The notes under the pieces were generated by a model. That model was given only the letters and a program-made list of their open reading frames with translations, searched no databases and had not been told where the DNA came from. From Streptomyces asiaticus (lineage in GTDB: Bacteria; Actinomycetota; Actinomycetes; Streptomycetales; Streptomycetaceae): a stretch of 64,000 nt of DNA. Shown here piece by piece: positions 1 through 8,659 of the stretch. The stretch covers positions 1,240,001-1,304,000 of the forward strand of contig NZ_JAGSHX010000001.1 in the NCBI RefSeq assembly GCF_018138715.1. Reading direction: 5' to 3'. A program made the position numbers and the translations under genes. Numbering within the stretch: the first letter of the stretch is position 1; each line of letters opens with the position of its first letter.

Positions 1-60
1 CTCGATGAGGCGCTGGCCTTGCTGACCGAAGCAGCACAGGCCGCTGCCGTCGAGGCATAG
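1..60 (+). CDS. 3' end of a truncated upstream gene
   Basis: The first 60 bases read in frame 1 as 19 codons ending in TAG. The peptide is alanine-rich and probably helical. The gene begins outside the window. It ends 38 bases before the thioester reductase gene on the same strand, so it may be co-transcribed with it. Too little is visible to name it; a carrier or acyl-activating protein would suit the context, but that is a guess. Confidence 0.5.
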   Translation, partial: LDEALALLTEAAQAAAVEA

Positions 61-98
61 CCGGAGCCGTTGCCGGCGGGAAGGAATGTAGACAGCTG

Positions 99-1286
99 AT
101 GACTTCGCCCACGCTTTCAGAAGTCACCGAGGAATTCACCGACGATATCAGGCTGCACGAGGACATAACCGGCTTCGCAGCGCCGGATCCCCACACCGTG
201 TCCGAGGTGTTCCTCACCGGCGCGACCGGCTTTCTCGGGGCGTTTCTGCTGCGGCAACTGCTTGCGCATGGCCTGACCGTGCACTGCCTGGTGCGGGCCC
301 CAGACGCCGACGCGGGTCTCAAGCGGCTGGAGGAGAACCTGCGCAGGTACGAACTCCTCGACACCCTTGACCTGGACGCGGTGAGGGTGGTGACCGGGGA
401 TGTGACCCGGCCCCGACTCGGCATGCCGGAGGAGACCTACACCGAGCTGGCCGGGCGGATCGGCACCATCTACCATTCCGCGGCCAAGGTCAACTTCCTC
501 ACGATCTACAAGTGGCTTCGCAGGGCGACGGTCGACGCGACCCACGAGATACTCCGGCTGGCCTGCGCGGCCGGGGCGATCTTGCATCACACGTCGACTA
601 CGGCCGTGTTCGAGCCGACAGCAGACCAGCCGCCGCGGGGGGAGCTCGACCCGACCGGGCCGCCGCAGGCACTGCAATTGGGATACGCCAAGAGCAAGTG
701 GGTCGCCGAGCAACTCGTGCTGAAGGCGGGCCGCCGGGGCGTACCCGTGACGGTCCACCGTCCCGGCCAGATGTGGGGCGACTCGCGGAGTGGAGCCTGC
801 CAGGAGAACGACTTCGTCTGGCGGTTCATCAGGGGTTCTCTCCAGGCCGGTCTGTATCCACGCAGGTTCCGGCTACCTATGAACATTGTTCCGGTCGACT
901 ACGTCAGTGCCGCGATCGTCGCCCTCTCACGGAACCCGCGGGCGATCGGCGGGATCTTCCACCAGGTCAGCCCCGATGTGCTCGGCCCTGAGAAGATCCT
1001 CGGCCTGTTGCGCAGTGCCGGGTACGAGCTGGCGGAGGTCAGCATCCTGAAGTGGATGAAGGCCATCGCGGCGGACGTCACCAACTCCATGTTTCCGCTG
1101 ATGCGCGTCGTAGCTGAATGGGAGAAGGTCGACGTGGCGGAGTTCTCGGACGTGGCCACCCGGGAGTTCCTTGTCGATGCCGGGCTTCCCAGGCCGGATA
1201 TCGACGAGGAGGTGTTCTCGGCGTATGTGGCGTACTTCGTCCGTCATGGCATCCTGCCGGATCCCGCGACGGTCACCGGCCCCTGA
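99..1286 (+). CDS. Thioester reductase domain protein (extended SDR)
   Basis: A 395-residue stand-alone protein of the thioester reductase / NAD-binding_4 family. Such enzymes reduce carrier- or CoA-bound acyl thioesters to aldehydes or alcohols with NAD(P)H. The Rossmann nucleotide motif GATGFLG lies at residues 41-47, and the catalytic pair Y196/K200 sits in the motif YAKSK, preceded by a serine/threonine-rich stretch near 165. A GGAAGG element lies about a dozen bases before the ATG. The adenylation and carrier domains found in carboxylic acid reductases are absent, so the substrate must come from another protein. Downstream acyl-CoA dehydrogenase, flavin reductase and fatty acid hydroxylase genes suggest a modified-lipid pathway. 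Family assignment is firm; substrate unknown. Confidence 0.88.
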   Translation: MTSPTLSEVTEEFTDDIRLHEDITGFAAPDPHTVSEVFLTGATGFLGAFLLRQLLAHGLTVHCLVRAPDADAGLKRLEENLRRYELLDTLDLDAVRVVTGDVTRPRLGMPEETYTELAGRIGTIYHSAAKVNFLTIYKWLRRATVDATHEILRLACAAGAILHHTSTTAVFEPTADQPPRGELDPTGPPQALQLGYAKSKWVAEQLVLKAGRRGVPVTVHRPGQMWGDSRSGACQENDFVWRFIRGSLQAGLYPRRFRLPMNIVPVDYVSAAIVALSRNPRAIGGIFHQVSPDVLGPEKILGLLRSAGYELAEVSILKWMKAIAADVTNSMFPLMRVVAEWEKVDVAEFSDVATREFLVDAGLPRPDIDEEVFSAYVAYFVRHGILPDPATVTGP

Positions 1287-1692
1287 TACTCCGCCGATAT
1301 CGCCCCGCGCCAACGGCGGTGAGCGCACCCGCATGCGGCGGCTCAGCGGAGGTGTCGCCGGAAGTCCTCGGTCACAGCCCCGGCGACATCGGCATTCCGC
1401 TGCTCGCCGCCCGGCAGAGCTTTCTGGCAGGCCGACTGCTGTGCCGTCGTTGGCGGTGTGGTTCGACCCGCCCGGTCCCCGTACAGAGCACGCCCATCGC
1501 CTCGACGGCGGCTGTCCCGGTGCCCCACACCGCACCGACATGATCAACACGTGAATCTCTGTGATCAAGACCATGGTCGTACCGATAGCCCGAGAAGCAC
1601 ATTCCCGCGTCGCCCGCTACGCAGGCCACGGCGCTTGCCGACCGGGTGCGGCAGGTACGGATGCGTCGTGAAAGTATGGAGGGAAACCAGGT
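1287..1692 (+). other. Intergenic stretch without a convincing gene
   Basis: About 400 bases between the thioester reductase and the first acyl-CoA dehydrogenase. Open frames on both strands here have no recognisable protein features. The last bases carry a GGAGGG ribosome binding site (about 1678-1683) for the next gene. It probably holds a promoter, but no -35/-10 pair stands out. Confidence 0.4.
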
Positions 1693-2817
1693 ATGAAGTT
1701 CTTGCACCGTGAGCGCGCCGCGTTGGAGAACACGCTGCCAGGGCTGGACCAGCAGCTGGCCGCGCATTCACTCGCGGGCCTGGAGCGCTCCGATGGTCCG
1801 GCACTGGCCGCGTTCATCGAGGCGGGCGGGCCCGCGCTCCTGGTTCCCGCCGAGCATGGCGGACAAGGAGCCGACCTGCTCACCGCAACGCGCGTGCAGC
1901 GCGCTCTGGGCGCCCGCTCCCCTTCGCTGGCCGTGGCCACCACCATGCACCACTTCTCCGTCGGCGCCGTGGTCGAGGCAGCAGCGCACAGCGATGGCTT
2001 GGAATCGATGCTGCTGGCGGCGATCGCCCAGGACGGGCTGCTGCTTGCCTCCGGATTCGCTGAGGGCCGCACCGGTCAGGGCATCCTTGCTCCGCATCTC
2101 ACCGTCCGGGTGGAGGGAGAGAGAATGTGGCTGAGCGGGTCGAAGAAGCCGTGCAGCCTGGCCCGGTCGATGAATCTCCTCACCGCCTCGATCGCGCTGC
2201 CCGGCCCCGACGGCACGCCGCAGCTGGCCATCGCCCTGATCCCGGCCGACGCGCCCGGGCTGAGCGTCCGTCCGTTCTGGAACAGTCCGATCCTGGCCGG
2301 AGCCGAAAGCGACGAGGTGGTCTTGGAGAATGTGGAGGTGGCCGCCGACCTGGTGGTGCGCACCGACGTCACCGACGACGGCCGCCTGGACCACCTGCAG
2401 ACGGTCGGCTTCGTCTGGTTCGAGTTACTGATGACCGCCAGCTACCTGGGCGTGGCCTCCGCATTGGTGGAACGCACCTTGGCCAACGCCAGGGTGGAAG
2501 CGGCGATACGCGCCGAGTCCGCCACCGACGTCGAGGGGGCCTTCCTTGCCGTCGAGGCCCTGGCCGCATCTCCCGAGCCGATCGGGCAGGACACCCTCAC
2601 CCAGGCGCTGATCTGCCGCTACGCCGCCCAGGACGCGATCAACCGAGTGCTGGCGTCCACGGTGGAGGCCCTGGGCGGAATGGCCTTTGTCTCCTCCGGC
2701 GACATCGCCTACCTCAACTCCGCATGCCGCGCACTGGCCTTTCACCCGCCCTCGCGCCACCGCATGGCCGCCCGACTGGTGGACACTCTGGCCGGCGAGC
2801 CGCTGCGGCTTTCCTGA
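1693..2817 (+). CDS. Acyl-CoA dehydrogenase family protein
   Basis: A 374-residue flavoprotein of the acyl-CoA dehydrogenase fold, expected to bind FAD and to introduce a double bond in, or otherwise oxidise, an acyl thioester. The N-terminal helical part contains the family-typical PAEHGGQGAD, the middle beta domain has LLLASGFAEG and WLSGSKK-type motifs, and the C-terminal four-helix region ends near residue 370, normal family length. A GGAGGG ribosome binding site sits 9 bases before the ATG. The conserved blocks are somewhat divergent, so it may act on a carrier-bound substrate or work with the flavin reductase encoded 460 bases downstream as a two-component monooxygenase. That last point is inference. 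Confidence 0.82.
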   Translation: MKFLHRERAALENTLPGLDQQLAAHSLAGLERSDGPALAAFIEAGGPALLVPAEHGGQGADLLTATRVQRALGARSPSLAVATTMHHFSVGAVVEAAAHSDGLESMLLAAIAQDGLLLASGFAEGRTGQGILAPHLTVRVEGERMWLSGSKKPCSLARSMNLLTASIALPGPDGTPQLAIALIPADAPGLSVRPFWNSPILAGAESDEVVLENVEVAADLVVRTDVTDDGRLDHLQTVGFVWFELLMTASYLGVASALVERTLANARVEAAIRAESATDVEGAFLAVEALAASPEPIGQDTLTQALICRYAAQDAINRVLASTVEALGGMAFVSSGDIAYLNSACRALAFHPPSRHRMAARLVDTLAGEPLRLS

Positions 2818-3005
2818 CTCCGACCGCCGCTTCGGGTGCGGGCGGAGAACGCGTTCGCGCCCGGGCCATCATCCTTCACTGCCGGTTCGCCGACGTCCGC
2901 CCGGGAACGAACGGCTGGGTCCCCCTGTCGCACCGTGGCCCGCATCCCCCTGGGCGAACGCCCGCCCGAAGCCCTGGCCATTCGTACGCACAACGCTGCC
3001 CACCC

Positions 3006-3278
3006 ATGGAGTGTTCCGACGTGTCTTCTGCTACCGCCTTCCCGCTCACCAGCGCCTCCGGCATCCTCGGCGCGGCGTTGATTCCCCCACTATCGCGCTG
3101 CCATCTGATCGCCCTGAGCCGCCACGCCCCGCTCTCCAGTGCCGACGGGCTCCACCCGGGGGACCTGACCGAGCACCGCCCGGGCCTGGCCCCGTTCAGG
3201 ACCAGGCCGGTGGCAGCCGGGCACGGCCCCTACGGCGACAACGCCCTCGCCCCGGCCGACGGCGGCGGTCAGCCGTGA
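3006..3278 (+). CDS. Small protein resembling an SDR N-terminus (fragment)
   Basis: A 90-residue frame from ATG 3006 to TGA 3278. Residues 12-50 resemble the first beta-alpha-beta unit of an NAD(P)-binding reductase: a SASGILGAAL stretch where TGASGFLGAAL would be expected, then LIALSRHAP and a GDLTEH element. The catalytic half is missing and the C-terminus is Gly/Pro-rich. The stop overlaps the GTG of the flavin reductase gene (GTGA), suggesting translational coupling. It may be the remnant of a second thioester-reductase-like gene whose only current role is coupling. Product function unknown. Confidence 0.4.
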   Translation: MECSDVSSATAFPLTSASGILGAALIPPLSRCHLIALSRHAPLSSADGLHPGDLTEHRPGLAPFRTRPVAAGHGPYGDNALAPADGGGQP

Positions 3279-3802
3279 GCCATCCGAGGGCCCTGCACGC
3301 CCCTGTCCAGGCCGTGACGTCAGAGGCGTTCCGGTACGTGTTCGCCCAACTGCCCACCGGTGTCACCATTGTGACGTCCAATTGCCCCGACGGCACCAGC
3401 CCCTGTGGGATGACCGCAAGTGCCGTGTGCTCGCTCTCCCTTCACCCGCTGATGGTGTTGGTCTGCCTCAACAACCACAGCCGCACCCTGGCCGGGATCC
3501 GGTTCAACGGCGGCTTCGCACTCAACCTTCTGCGCCACGACCAAGCCCCCCTGGCAGAGCAGTTCGCCGACGCCGCGATCAGCCAAAGCGACCGTTTCGC
3601 CCGCACCCGCCACCACCAGACCGACGCCCTGCCCGTGCTGAGCGACGCGCTGGCCTGGCTGACCTGCCAGGTCGCCCACATGCATCCGGGCGGTGACCAC
3701 ACCATCGTCACCGCCACGGTGCGCAGCATCGGCAGTGGGGGCAGCCCCGGCGGCAGCCCGCCGCTGGTCTGGCACAACCGTAAGTTCACCACACTCGCCT
3801 GA
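3275..3802 (+). CDS. Flavin reductase-like FMN-binding protein
   Basis: A 175-residue protein of the flavin reductase (FMN-binding split barrel) family. These proteins use NAD(P)H to make reduced FMN or FAD for a partner monooxygenase. The hallmark blocks are in order: FRYVFAQLPTGVTIVT near residue 22, GMTASAVCSLSLHPLMVLVC, FALNLLRHDQ, and the C-terminal HTIVTATV followed by LVWHNRKF. GTG 3275 was chosen because it overlaps the preceding stop and gives a full-length family member; longer versions add no homologous residues. Its position between acyl-CoA dehydrogenase-like and hydroxylase genes suggests that it supplies reduced flavin to one of them. Confidence 0.87.
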   Translation: MSHPRALHAPVQAVTSEAFRYVFAQLPTGVTIVTSNCPDGTSPCGMTASAVCSLSLHPLMVLVCLNNHSRTLAGIRFNGGFALNLLRHDQAPLAEQFADAAISQSDRFARTRHHQTDALPVLSDALAWLTCQVAHMHPGGDHTIVTATVRSIGSGGSPGGSPPLVWHNRKFTTLA

Positions 3803-3842
3803 GGTCTTCGCTCACCCAACAACCCATGCAGCAGGAGGACCA

Positions 3843-4142
3843 GTGCACAGAAACCTCAACAACACGGTCGAGATCTCCGGCAGCCGCGGCAGCGGCCGGA
3901 CGACCGCCGAGCAGCTCATCGACACTGGCGCGGAGGCCGTCATCGCAGCCCCCGACTACGACGTCGCCCCCATGGCCGGCGCCGTGATCAGCACCCACGC
4001 CGATCCCCTCGATGTCACCGACCGGGCCGGCAAGAGCTGTTCCCCCACGACCGACCGGCCGCTGCACACTTCCGGCTTCCAGCCCTGCACGGGCTACGTG
4101 GCGCTGGTGAAGGCCCCTGCGACGGTAGGAGCCAGCGCATGA
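3843..4142 (+). CDS. Short SDR-like protein, probably truncated
   Basis: A 99-residue frame from GTG 3843, preceded by a strong GGAGGA site. It ends in an ATGA overlap with the fatty acid hydroxylase gene. The N-terminal half (ISGSRGSGRTTAEQLIDTG, then a VIAAPDYD strand and DPLDVTDRAG) follows the glycine-rich NAD(P) loop and D-V-T/D motif of a classical short-chain dehydrogenase. The Ser-Tyr-Lys catalytic part is absent, and normal members are about 250 residues. The intact ribosome binding site and stop-start overlap suggest it is still translated. Function unknown. Confidence 0.5.
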   Translation: MHRNLNNTVEISGSRGSGRTTAEQLIDTGAEAVIAAPDYDVAPMAGAVISTHADPLDVTDRAGKSCSPTTDRPLHTSGFQPCTGYVALVKAPATVGASA

Positions 4143-4813
4143 CCTCCTCGACACCTGCACGCAAGACCAACAAGGGCGCCATTCACCGCGGTAAAGCACC
4201 GGCCGTCGTCGGCTGGTCGTGGCTGGACAGCCTCATCCACGTGCACCCCGTGATCACGGTGGCCATGTACACCCCGGTCATCATCGCCTGTAGCTGGTTC
4301 GCGGCCGCAGGAGAACAGGCCGACGGCTGGGCGCTGCTTGGATGGGCGGCGGCCGGATATGTCACCTGGACTCTGTCCGAGTACTGGGGCCACCGCGTCG
4401 TGCTGCATTACGAGCCCGAGAAAGGCTTCCGCGCACGGCTCCACTACATCCTCCACGGCATCCACCATGACTACCCGCAAGACGTACGTCGCTCCCTTTT
4501 GAGCCCGCTGCTGAGCATCCCGATGGTGTCCGGCACCATCTACATGGCCTCCGGACTGGGCTCGCTGCCCTTGACATTCGGCGCCGGGTACACCTTCGGC
4601 TACCTCACCTACGACCTGTTCCACCTCTACCTGCACCATGCCACCCCGAAGAACCAGCTGATGCGCCACCTGCGCTTGCTGCATATGCGCCATCACTTCC
4701 GCGACGACACTCGCGGGTTCGGGATCTCCGCGCCCTACTGGGACGAGCTGTTCGGCACCTCCGTCGCCCGCCCATCCCGCGGCACCACGGGGTCAGGACG
4801 CCAGACCGCCTGA
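4139..4813 (+). CDS. Fatty acid hydroxylase / sterol desaturase family membrane protein
   Basis: A 224-residue integral membrane di-iron enzyme of the fatty acid hydroxylase superfamily, closest in layout to fatty acid 2-hydroxylases. Hydrophobic segments around residues 30-50, 60-80 and 125-160 bracket the histidine clusters HRVVLHY, HGIHHDYP, HLYLHH and HMRHHF that would hold the two irons. The ATG overlaps the stop of the preceding small gene, and a GGAG lies just upstream. It would hydroxylate or desaturate an acyl chain using oxygen and an electron donor. A strong hairpin follows the stop, so it is probably the last gene of the first transcription unit. Confidence 0.88.
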   Translation: MTSSTPARKTNKGAIHRGKAPAVVGWSWLDSLIHVHPVITVAMYTPVIIACSWFAAAGEQADGWALLGWAAAGYVTWTLSEYWGHRVVLHYEPEKGFRARLHYILHGIHHDYPQDVRRSLLSPLLSIPMVSGTIYMASGLGSLPLTFGAGYTFGYLTYDLFHLYLHHATPKNQLMRHLRLLHMRHHFRDDTRGFGISAPYWDELFGTSVARPSRGTTGSGRQTA

Positions 4814-4822
4814 GCACCAACA

Positions 4823-4846
4823 GCCCGGGCCCGGAGAGGCCCGGGC
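4823..4846 (+). terminator. GC-rich hairpin after the hydroxylase gene
   Basis: Nine-base arms GCCCGGGCC (4823-4831) and GGCCCGGGC (4838-4846) flank a six-base loop, 10 bases after the hydroxylase stop. There is no U-tract, as is common in Streptomyces. It most likely ends the operon. Confidence 0.65.
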
Positions 4847-5450
4847 CCTCAGGGCGGCGTCGGCTCCCACCCAGCGAGACGTCCAGGGCGGCTGTGTGCC
4901 CACTAGTGGGCGGTGCTGCGGTCGAGCCGCGCCGCGCGACCCGCCCATCGGAAACCTCAGTCGCGCTCAAGGCATCTCGACGCCGCGGATCAACTCGCTC
5001 CCGGACCGAAGCCGTGGACGTCGGTGGCCTCTCGGCAACCAGGTGCTCGTCCGGGACGCCCAGCGGACCGCGTCAAGTACCCCGGAAAGCGAGCCGGGTC
5101 GCCCCGAAGATACAGCGGCCGCTCGCTGGAACGACTGGGCCGGTGACAGCCTCACACCAGGCTGACGATGCGGTGGCGAAACGGGGAACGCTGACCCGGA
5201 CACACGCGGAAGCGCGCCACCGCCTCCTCAACGCATCGCCAGGTGTGGCAGATCGGTAGGTGCCTGCGCGCACGCCGCCGCGTCCTGCGTCCGCCCGGGG
5301 CGGACCAGCCAGGGCCGGCCACTGCCGGCGATCAACCCGGCTCCACTGATGAGCCGGGCGCGACGGCGACATCGCGCCAGCGGCCTTTCTCTCCGCCGTC
5401 GTCATGGCCGCGGACAGCACCCATCGGCTACCCGGCTCGCCCGAACCGAG
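4847..5450 (+). other. Long intergenic stretch without a convincing gene
   Basis: Between the terminator and the 29-bp repeats there are only arginine/proline-rich frames typical of non-coding high-GC DNA. No conserved protein blocks were seen on either strand. It presumably holds the promoter for the large acyl-CoA dehydrogenase gene. Confidence 0.35.
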
Positions 5451-5548
5451 GGGTGGGATCCCCGGCACCACCGGGGGAGGGGTGGGATCCCCGGCACCAC
5501 CGGGGGAGGGGAGGGATCCCCGGCACCACCGGGGGAGGGGAGGGAGCT
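5451..5548 (+). repeat. 29-bp tandem repeat with hairpin units
   Basis: Three complete units of 29 bp plus a partial fourth begin at 5451, 5480, 5509 and 5538. Each unit contains a GGGATCC core and a short inverted repeat CCCCGG-5 nt-CCGGGG. The units are nearly identical, the main change being T to A at the fourth base of the third. The array lies 90 bases before the acyl-CoA dehydrogenase start, within its likely 5' leader. Confidence 0.85.
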
Positions 5549-5638
5549 CCTGCCCGCCCTCGACGCCGTCACCGCGTTCCGGGACGCCCGCTGGCCGCCC
5601 TGCCTGTCCAGTCAGCACCTCTTCCGTAGGAGTTCACC

Positions 5639-7432
5639 ATGTCCAAATCAACCATGACGGCCCTGGCCGTGCAGCTGGAGCAATACCTGGGCGACCCGCA
5701 CGACCCAGCCAGCCGAATGCCGTTCGCCCAGGTCCTGGACCACGACGAGCGCGGAAGGTACCCGTACCAGTTCCTCAGCCTGCTCCGGCGCTGGGGCGTC
5801 CCCGCATACAGCCTGCCCGCCGAGCAGGGCGGCAAGGCGGGCAGCGTGGAGACCTCGGTCTGTCTGATGCGGCTCGTGGCGCGCCGGGACCCCTCGACCG
5901 CGCTCGGCCTCTCCCTCACCTGCCTCGGATTCATGCCGACGTGGATCCTCGGCACCGAGCAGCAGAAGTGCTCGCTGATCGCGGACATCACATCCGGTGA
6001 CGCAGTGTCCTGGGGCCTTTCCGAGCGCACTCACGGCAGCGACGTCGTGGCCAACGAGGTGGTGGCGGAGAAGGTGGAAGGCGGTTACGTGCTCACCGGT
6101 GAGAAGTGGCCGATCGGCAATGCGACGGTCGCCGACAAGATCATCATCTTCGCCCGGACCGCAAGGCACGGCGGTCCGGCCGCCTACTCGCTCTTCATCC
6201 TGGACAAGTGGCAGAGCAGGGCAGACACCGTCGAGGACATGCCCTGCGAAAACTTGTATGGCGTGCGCGCGGCCAACCTCAGCGGTATCCGGATGAACAA
6301 GGCCTTCGTACCGGAGTCTGCGCTGATCGGGCGTGAGGGCCAAGGTCTGGAGATCGCGATCAAGACCAGCCTGACGGCGCGTGTGGTGCTCCTCCATCTG
6401 GCTCTGTCAGCGGTCGACACCAGTCTCCGGCTCGCCATGGACTTCGCCGAACGCCGGGTCCTGCTGGGTGACACGATCATCGATGTCCCCTACACCCGCC
6501 GCCAGTTGGCGGAGGCGTTCGCCGACCTGATGGTGGCCGACGCGGTGGTCCTCGGGGCCGCACGCAGCCTTCAGGTGGTGCCGGAGCAGGTCAGCGTCTG
6601 GTCGTCCGTGGCCAAGTACCTGGTGCCCACGCTGCTGCAGAAGACGATGGCACAACTGACCGTGGTCCTCGGGGCACGCACCTTCGTGAGGGACCACCCG
6701 CACTACGGCATGCATCAAAAGATGCTACGCGACATCCTGGTGACCGACGTCACCGACGGGAACACCGTGGTCAACCTGCGCAACCTCGGCCATCAGCTGG
6801 GCCGTCTGCTGGACAGGGCCAACGCACCGGAGGCAGCCACATGCGAGGCCGCCGCCGAACGCGCCACCACTCTCTTCGGTATGGACCGCGAGCTCCCGGT
6901 GTTCGAGCCGGTGAAGCAGGAACTGTTCAGCCGCGGCTCGGACGACGCTGTGCTGGCCGCACCCGAAGGGCTGCGACGGCTGCGCGCCCTGGCCGAGAAA
7001 GTCACGGGCGCTGAGCGCGACCGGCTGCGTTGTGCCGCGGACCTCGCCGAGGAACTGCTCACCAGGGTCAGTCCCATGAACATGAGGGCCACCACCCTCA
7101 CATCCACGCTCGGCAAGGACTATACGCAGTCGCCCGAGCTCTTCGAACTGACAAAGGAGTACTGCCTGCTGCACGCCGCTGCGGCTTGCGTGCTCACCTT
7201 CGTCCACTCCTACGACGTCATGGACCATCCGCTGCCCAGTGGGGCGTTGCTGCTCCTCCAGCTGGAACGGCTGCGCAGGCAGCTATACCCGCACGAACTC
7301 ATCGCAGATGGGGCGGTGGTCGACGCGGTAATGCAGGTGCTACGCCATCTCCACAGCGACAACCAGTTGTTTTCACACTGGCAGTTCCCGCTCGCCGAAC
7401 GCGTCCACGACGAATCAGCGGCCCGCTTCTGA
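5639..7432 (+). CDS. Large acyl-CoA dehydrogenase family protein
   Basis: A 597-residue acyl-CoA dehydrogenase homologue, about 200 residues longer than the usual enzyme, with an alpha-helical C-terminal extension after residue ~400. The N-terminal domain has VPAYSLPAEQGGKAG and the central barrel has the family blocks WGLSERTHGSDV and GEKWPIGNATVADKIIIFAR. The helical domain carries MHQKMLRDILVTDVTDGNT. An AGGAG site lies 8 bases before the ATG. It has its own leader with hairpin repeats, so it is probably transcribed separately from the upstream genes. It is presumably an FAD enzyme acting on CoA- or carrier-bound acyl chains; the substrate cannot be read from the sequence. Confidence 0.87.
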   Translation: MSKSTMTALAVQLEQYLGDPHDPASRMPFAQVLDHDERGRYPYQFLSLLRRWGVPAYSLPAEQGGKAGSVETSVCLMRLVARRDPSTALGLSLTCLGFMPTWILGTEQQKCSLIADITSGDAVSWGLSERTHGSDVVANEVVAEKVEGGYVLTGEKWPIGNATVADKIIIFARTARHGGPAAYSLFILDKWQSRADTVEDMPCENLYGVRAANLSGIRMNKAFVPESALIGREGQGLEIAIKTSLTARVVLLHLALSAVDTSLRLAMDFAERRVLLGDTIIDVPYTRRQLAEAFADLMVADAVVLGAARSLQVVPEQVSVWSSVAKYLVPTLLQKTMAQLTVVLGARTFVRDHPHYGMHQKMLRDILVTDVTDGNTVVNLRNLGHQLGRLLDRANAPEAATCEAAAERATTLFGMDRELPVFEPVKQELFSRGSDDAVLAAPEGLRRLRALAEKVTGAERDRLRCAADLAEELLTRVSPMNMRATTLTSTLGKDYTQSPELFELTKEYCLLHAAAACVLTFVHSYDVMDHPLPSGALLLLQLERLRRQLYPHELIADGAVVDAVMQVLRHLHSDNQLFSHWQFPLAERVHDESAARF

Positions 7433-7740
7433 ACATCGCAATGCAGGCCAGCCGCCATCAAGGCGACAACGTAGGCGCTGACCTGTATGAACACCCTGCG
7501 GGCGCCCGCGCCGAATGGGGCGATCGGATCGAGCGCGGCGACGCCCGCGACACTGCTGTCGAGCACCGCTACTGTGAAGCGAGCCATGCTGGTGATGGAA
7601 GCCCGGATGCCTGTGCCGCTCGGAAATAAGCTCAGCCTCCTTCGAGGTGTCCCGCTGTAGAAGCATCGCCGGGACGGAGAGAAGACGTCGAGTCACCTGG
7701 TACAGAAGCGACACGATCATCCGATCATCATCGCAACTCT
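7433..7740. other. Intergenic stretch without a convincing gene
   Basis: Three hundred bases after the acyl-CoA dehydrogenase stop. Open frames here are composition shadows; no domain, hairpin or ribosome binding site could be tied to a product. Confidence 0.35.
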
Positions 7741-7990
7741 CTACGCGCCGGGCGGGGCATTTGACCAGCGGCGATAAATAACCGAGCCCCACAGGATGCG
7801 GCGCAGATCCTGGCCGACGGGCCAGACGAGTGGGGTCTGTTCGCTGACGAAGGTGGCCAGTGTCGTGGAGCCGGTGATGGTGTCGAGCAGAGGTTCGATT
7901 CCGAAGTCCGGGCCGACTGAGTCGATGCCGCCGCCGAAGGTGGCCGCGAGTTCGTCGTAGTGCGCGGCCCCGTAACCCTTAAGCAATGGG
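7741..7990 (-). pseudogene. LysR-family regulator, C-terminal remnant
   Basis: About 80 residues on the minus strand match the end of a Streptomyces LysR effector-binding domain: a GPDFGIEPLLDTI segment, then STTLATFVSEQ and VWPVGQDLRRI. The helix-turn-helix and most of the effector domain are missing. The frame runs upstream into unrelated sequence at the 8006-8045 hairpin, so this is a truncated relic joined to the lectin relic. Confidence 0.55.
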
Positions 7991-8005
7991 TTCCGCCGGT
8001 GCCGA

Positions 8006-8045
8006 CGCCTGCTGTCCCAGGGGGACACCCCTGGGACAGCAGGCG
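8006..8045. terminator. Perfect 18-bp inverted repeat
   Basis: Arms 8006-8023 and 8028-8045 are perfectly complementary with a four-base loop GACA. It sits exactly where the lectin-like frame loses meaning and the LysR remnant begins. It could be a bidirectional terminator or a scar of an element end. Confidence 0.7.
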
Positions 8046-8062
8046 ATGACGCCGTCTCAGAC

Positions 8063-8414
8063 TCACACGGCGGTGGCCGTTTTGCGCGCTGTGGTAGCCG
8101 TTGACCAGGCAGGTTCCCGACGCCTTGTTCCGCAGCTGGAACCAGTTGCCCTGGACGGGGACGACCTCCCACTGCTGGTTCGTCCCTCCGTGCTCCGGGT
8201 ACAAGGTGACGGGCGTGCCAGGCGTTGACGAACCGTAGGCCAAGTCGGCCACGAGGTTCTGGTTCTTCACCGTGTGGAGAATGAGAGTCTGCGCGGCCGC
8301 CTGGGCGACGCGTCCCCCCGAGGCCGCCGCGCTGGCCGGATTGACCGTCAGGCTGGTGAGCGCCAGAGCGAGGAGTGCTGTTCCGCCGAGAGCGGCCTGC
8401 CGAGGTGAGAACAT
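8063..8414 (-). pseudogene. Secreted ricin-B-type lectin, truncated
   Basis: The protein begins with a clear signal peptide (hydrophobic core about residues 8-24, Ala-x-Ala cleavage near 30). About 70 residues of a ricin-type beta-trefoil follow, with NLVADLAYGSSTPGTPV, NQQWEVVPV and GTCLVNGYH motifs (the QxW signature is present). A complete beta-trefoil would need about 50 more residues. After GYHSAQ the frame becomes Arg-rich and runs into the 8006-8045 hairpin, and a one-base shift would stop at 8063. ATG 8414 was chosen because it starts the signal peptide. Confidence 0.6.
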
Positions 8415-8659
8415 TCTGTCCCTGCCTTTCTCCTTCTTGGAGGGCCGCCGCCGGCGAGGCGTGACGACGCGGGAACCAGAGTCGGGCGATAGCGGCTCTC
8501 TTGGCGGGCGAACCACCCGGATGGGGGAGAAGGGCCTGAGTGTGGCCGTGTCCGGAACGTGCGGGCGGTACAGACGGACGACACCGGGGCGGCGAGTGCA
8601 CCGCCGCGTTCGGCCGTCCTGGACAATTTCCACCCGCAGGCCAGTACGCAGACCGACGG

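Noticed and set aside
117..758. Long minus-strand open frame opposite the thioester reductase
   Set aside because: It is the GC-rich shadow of the real gene: Arg/Gly/Pro-rich, no domain, no ribosome binding site.
5451..5548. 29-bp repeats as a CRISPR array
   Set aside because: The units are directly adjacent with no variable spacers, and there are no cas genes in the window.
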